A DNA stretch of 64,000 bases, taken from Verrucomicrobiota bacterium. GTDB taxonomy: Bacteria; Verrucomicrobiota; Verrucomicrobiia; Opitutales; Opitutaceae. Each line of letters begins with the position of its first letter. The stretch's first letter is position 1. Below are positions 62,093 to 64,000 of the stretch, one piece after another. The DNA lies in the NCBI GenBank assembly GCA_023416735.1, contig JAEZGX010000022.1, positions 44,288-108,287 of the forward strand, given 5' to 3'. The position numbers were made by a program, and so were the translations under genes. The notes under the pieces were generated by a model. The model worked only from the letters and a program-made list of their open reading frames with translations. It ran no database searches and was not told where the DNA came from.

Positions 62093-62174
62093 TGCTCGTG
62101 CTCCCTCCGTTCATCGCCCGCTGACCTCTCTTTTCAATCCACGATCACGAGCACGACTCACGATCAAGAGCACG
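62093..62174. repeat. CACGAGCACG hexamer inverted repeat between nrdB and nrdA, element 2
   Basis: A short left arm (TGCTCGTGCTC, 62093-62103) faces a longer right arm at 62140-62174 built of CACGAT, CACGAG and CACGAC-like units. It is a truncated relative of the element at 61931. Confidence 0.65.
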
Positions 62175-62191
62175 TTTTCGATCCGTCCCTC

Positions 62192-62222
62192 TCTCAACTC
62201 TCATCCCTCATCTCTCAACTCC
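62192..62222. repeat. TCTCAAC heptad tract ahead of nrdA
   Basis: Units TCTCAAC, TCTCATC, CCTCATC, TCTCAAC, then TCC. The first four units differ from those at 10382 at a single base. It lies 39 bp before the nrdA ATG and is the third repeat element in the nrdB-nrdA gap. Confidence 0.75.
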
Positions 62223-62260
62223 TTCCACCGCCCCCGCCACCCTCAGCACCGTTCCCAACC

Positions 62261-64000
62261 ATGAGCAGCACGCCCTCCCTCGCCCACGACCTCGCGCTCA
62301 AACGCACCGTCCACACTCCCGTCGACCAAAAACCCCATTTCGCCTGGCGTGAGCTGCTCAACGCCGAAGCCATCCCGCTCCCGTCCGTCACCCTCATCTG
62401 CCCGCACGGCGAAGAGCGCTTCGTCCTCGCCGAAGTCGCCGACACCCTCGGCAAAGCGCTGACCAACGTCTGCCTCGCGCGCGGCGACAAAGACATCTTC
62501 AACGACACCAACAAGGCCTGGGTCGTCCGCATCTGCCGCGAACTCGCCGGCAACCTCACCGACCTCTCCCGCATCACGTCCGCGCCGGTCAAGCTCACCC
62601 TCGACGCCCTCTACGAGCTCATCGAAAAAACCCTCGTCGACAACAACGCCTACTTCGTCGCCAAGAGCCTCCTCCTCAACCGCGCCCGCAAGATCTCCGT
62701 CAACCGCGAGGCCGCGGTCACGTCCACGCTCCGCGTCATTCGTCGCAACAACCAGGTCGTTCCGTGGAGCGACCAGAAGGTCGAGATCGCCGTGAGGAAG
62801 ACCTTCCTCTCCCTCCAACGCGACTCCGCTCCCGCCGTCGCCATCACGAAAGCCGTTTCCGAGCGCGTCCACGCCTCGAAACAAAGCTTCGTCCACATCG
62901 AGGAAATCCAGGACATGGTGCAGGAAGAGCTCATGAAGTCCGGCCACTTCAAAGTCGCCGAAGCCTACATCCTCTTCCGCGCCCAACGCTCCATCGCTCG
63001 CGATGCCGGTTCCATCGACGGCCTCGCCGCCGTCGATTCCGAGTCCACCGTCCTCAGTTCACCGTCCACCGAAGCCGCCGGCCAAGCCGCGATGATCGTC
63101 GTTAAACGCGCCGACGGCACCAACGACTTCTGGGACGGCGCCGACCTCCGCAAACGCATCGAGTTCGCCCGCATCGGCCTCGATCTCTGCCTCTCCAACG
63201 ACGAAATCGAAGTCGAACTCCGCCGCTCCGTTTACGACCAGATTTCCCAGAAGGATCTCGACGCCACCATCGTCCTCAACTCGAAGACGCTCATCGAAAA
63301 GGACGCCGACTTCGCGAAGTTCGCCGGCCGCATCCAGCTCACCTACATTTACGAAGAAGTCCTCGGCTGGGACATCATGCGCGACGGCATCGGCGCCCTC
63401 AAAGCCGCCCACCAGCGCGCGTTCAAAAAATACCTCGAGCACGGCGTCGCGATCAAACGCCTCAACCCGCGCCTCCTCGACTACGACCTCGACGCCCTCG
63501 CCGCGATCCTCGATCCGTCGTCCGACCTCGAGTTCGACTTCCTCGGCATCCAGACGCTCTACGATCGCTACCTGATCATCGACAAAACGAAAAAACCCTC
63601 GCGCCGCATCGAGACGCCGCAGTTCTTCTGGATGCGCGTGTCGATGGGCCTCTTCCTCGACGAAAAGGGCAACCGCGAAGAAAAAGTCGCCTCGCTCTAC
63701 GATCTCTACAAGAGCCGCCGTTTCTGCAGCAGCACGCCGACGCTCTTCAACTCCGGCACGCTCCACTCGCAGCTTTCGTCCTGCTATCTCTACTACGTCG
63801 ACGATTCCATCGAGGGCATCATGCTCCGCGGCAGCGCCGAAAACGCCTTCCTCTCGAAATGGGCCGGCGGCCGCGGCGGTTCGTGGACCGCAGTCCGCGG
63901 CACCGGCGCCTACATCGGCGGCACCAACGGCGAATCGCAGGGCGTCATCCCCTTCCTGAAGCTCCACAACGACCAGCTCGTCGCCGTTAACCAGGGCGGC
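62261..64000 (+). CDS. nrdA: Ribonucleotide reductase class I alpha subunit, 3' end cut by window edge
   Basis: Catalytic subunit of ribonucleotide reductase; the first 580 residues are in the window. Two ATP-cone-like domains come first: one at about residues 25-145, partly degenerate, and a clearer one at about 147-240 (LRVIRRNNQVVPWSDQKVEIAVRKTFLSL), so allosteric control of overall activity by ATP/dATP is likely. The catalytic core starts near residue 275, with RRFCSSTPTLFNSGT near 485 and LSSCYLYYVDD near 505, whose Cys is the first of the redox pair. The long N-terminus matches chlamydial-type NrdA, which partners class Ic NrdB. ATG at 62261, no Shine-Dalgarno motif. Confidence 0.92.
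   Translation, partial: MSSTPSLAHDLALKRTVHTPVDQKPHFAWRELLNAEAIPLPSVTLICPHGEERFVLAEVADTLGKALTNVCLARGDKDIFNDTNKAWVVRICRELAGNLTDLSRITSAPVKLTLDALYELIEKTLVDNNAYFVAKSLLLNRARKISVNREAAVTSTLRVIRRNNQVVPWSDQKVEIAVRKTFLSLQRDSAPAVAITKAVSERVHASKQSFVHIEEIQDMVQEELMKSGHFKVAEAYILFRAQRSIARDAGSIDGLAAVDSESTVLSSPSTEAAGQAAMIVVKRADGTNDFWDGADLRKRIEFARIGLDLCLSNDEIEVELRRSVYDQISQKDLDATIVLNSKTLIEKDADFAKFAGRIQLTYIYEEVLGWDIMRDGIGALKAAHQRAFKKYLEHGVAIKRLNPRLLDYDLDALAAILDPSSDLEFDFLGIQTLYDRYLIIDKTKKPSRRIETPQFFWMRVSMGLFLDEKGNREEKVASLYDLYKSRRFCSSTPTLFNSGTLHSQLSSCYLYYVDDSIEGIMLRGSAENAFLSKWAGGRGGSWTAVRGTGAYIGGTNGESQGVIPFLKLHNDQLVAVNQGG

Overview
The window is high-GC, densely coded bacterial chromosome, most likely from a Verrucomicrobiota lineage close to Opitutaceae. 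The grounds are four proteins ending in a PEP-CTERM sorting tail of the IPEPSTYAALFG type, a carbohydrate esterase family 15 enzyme, a DUF1573 protein, a class I ribonucleotide reductase with a non-tyrosine radical position, and start codons that lack Shine-Dalgarno motifs. The taxonomic call is inference; no rRNA or tRNA gene was seen.

Layout. Bases 1-7,262 hold purine synthesis genes: purM (cut by the window edge) and purF on the minus strand, diverging from a large single-chain purL. A diacylglycerol kinase and an LptF/LptG permease follow. Bases 9,188-17,654 are a branched-chain amino-acid type ABC transporter with four tandem binding-protein genes before livH-livM-livG-livF. Next come a UvrD-family helicase, a small membrane protein with a cysteine-rich tail, a YgiQ-type radical SAM protein, a beta-propeller sensor kinase, a TIM-barrel isomerase-like protein, a nucleotidyltransferase-like protein and thioredoxin reductase. 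Bases 29,300-33,656 hold a Fur-family regulator followed by sufC-sufB-sufD; sufT lies about 4 kb further on. Between them, and again at 46,986-51,854, a LytS-type kinase and LytTR regulator pair is followed directly by a beta-strand-repeat PEP-CTERM protein. The rest includes a Kef-type antiporter, a TonB-dependent receptor, a hybrid kinase, a glucuronoyl esterase, an imidazolonepropionase-like enzyme, a glycosyltransferase, a ThuA-like protein, an SDR oxidoreductase and nrdB-nrdA (nrdA is cut by the right edge).

Two observations stand out. First, the window carries many copies of a repeat architecture made of degenerate 6-9 bp units in tandem, often as two arms facing each other. These elements fill the gaps between co-directional genes (purF-purM, binding proteins 1-2, binding protein 4-livH, livG-livF, livF-helicase, sufC-sufB, sufB-sufD, sufD-lytS, nrdB-nrdA). 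The same kind of sequence lies in frame inside purL at several places, including the linker to its glutaminase domain. Second, both LytS/LytTR/PEP-CTERM cassettes have, between the regulator and the PEP-CTERM gene, a pair of direct repeats with an exact 21-bp pitch. That is the geometry expected of a LytTR operator, so these look like two copies of a dedicated switch for a surface protein.

Other regulatory candidates are a perfect 25-bp dyad between purF and purL, two PerR-box-like sites before the Fur-family gene, and two NrdR-box-like sites 32 bp apart before nrdB. All coordinates and motif counts were made by eye.
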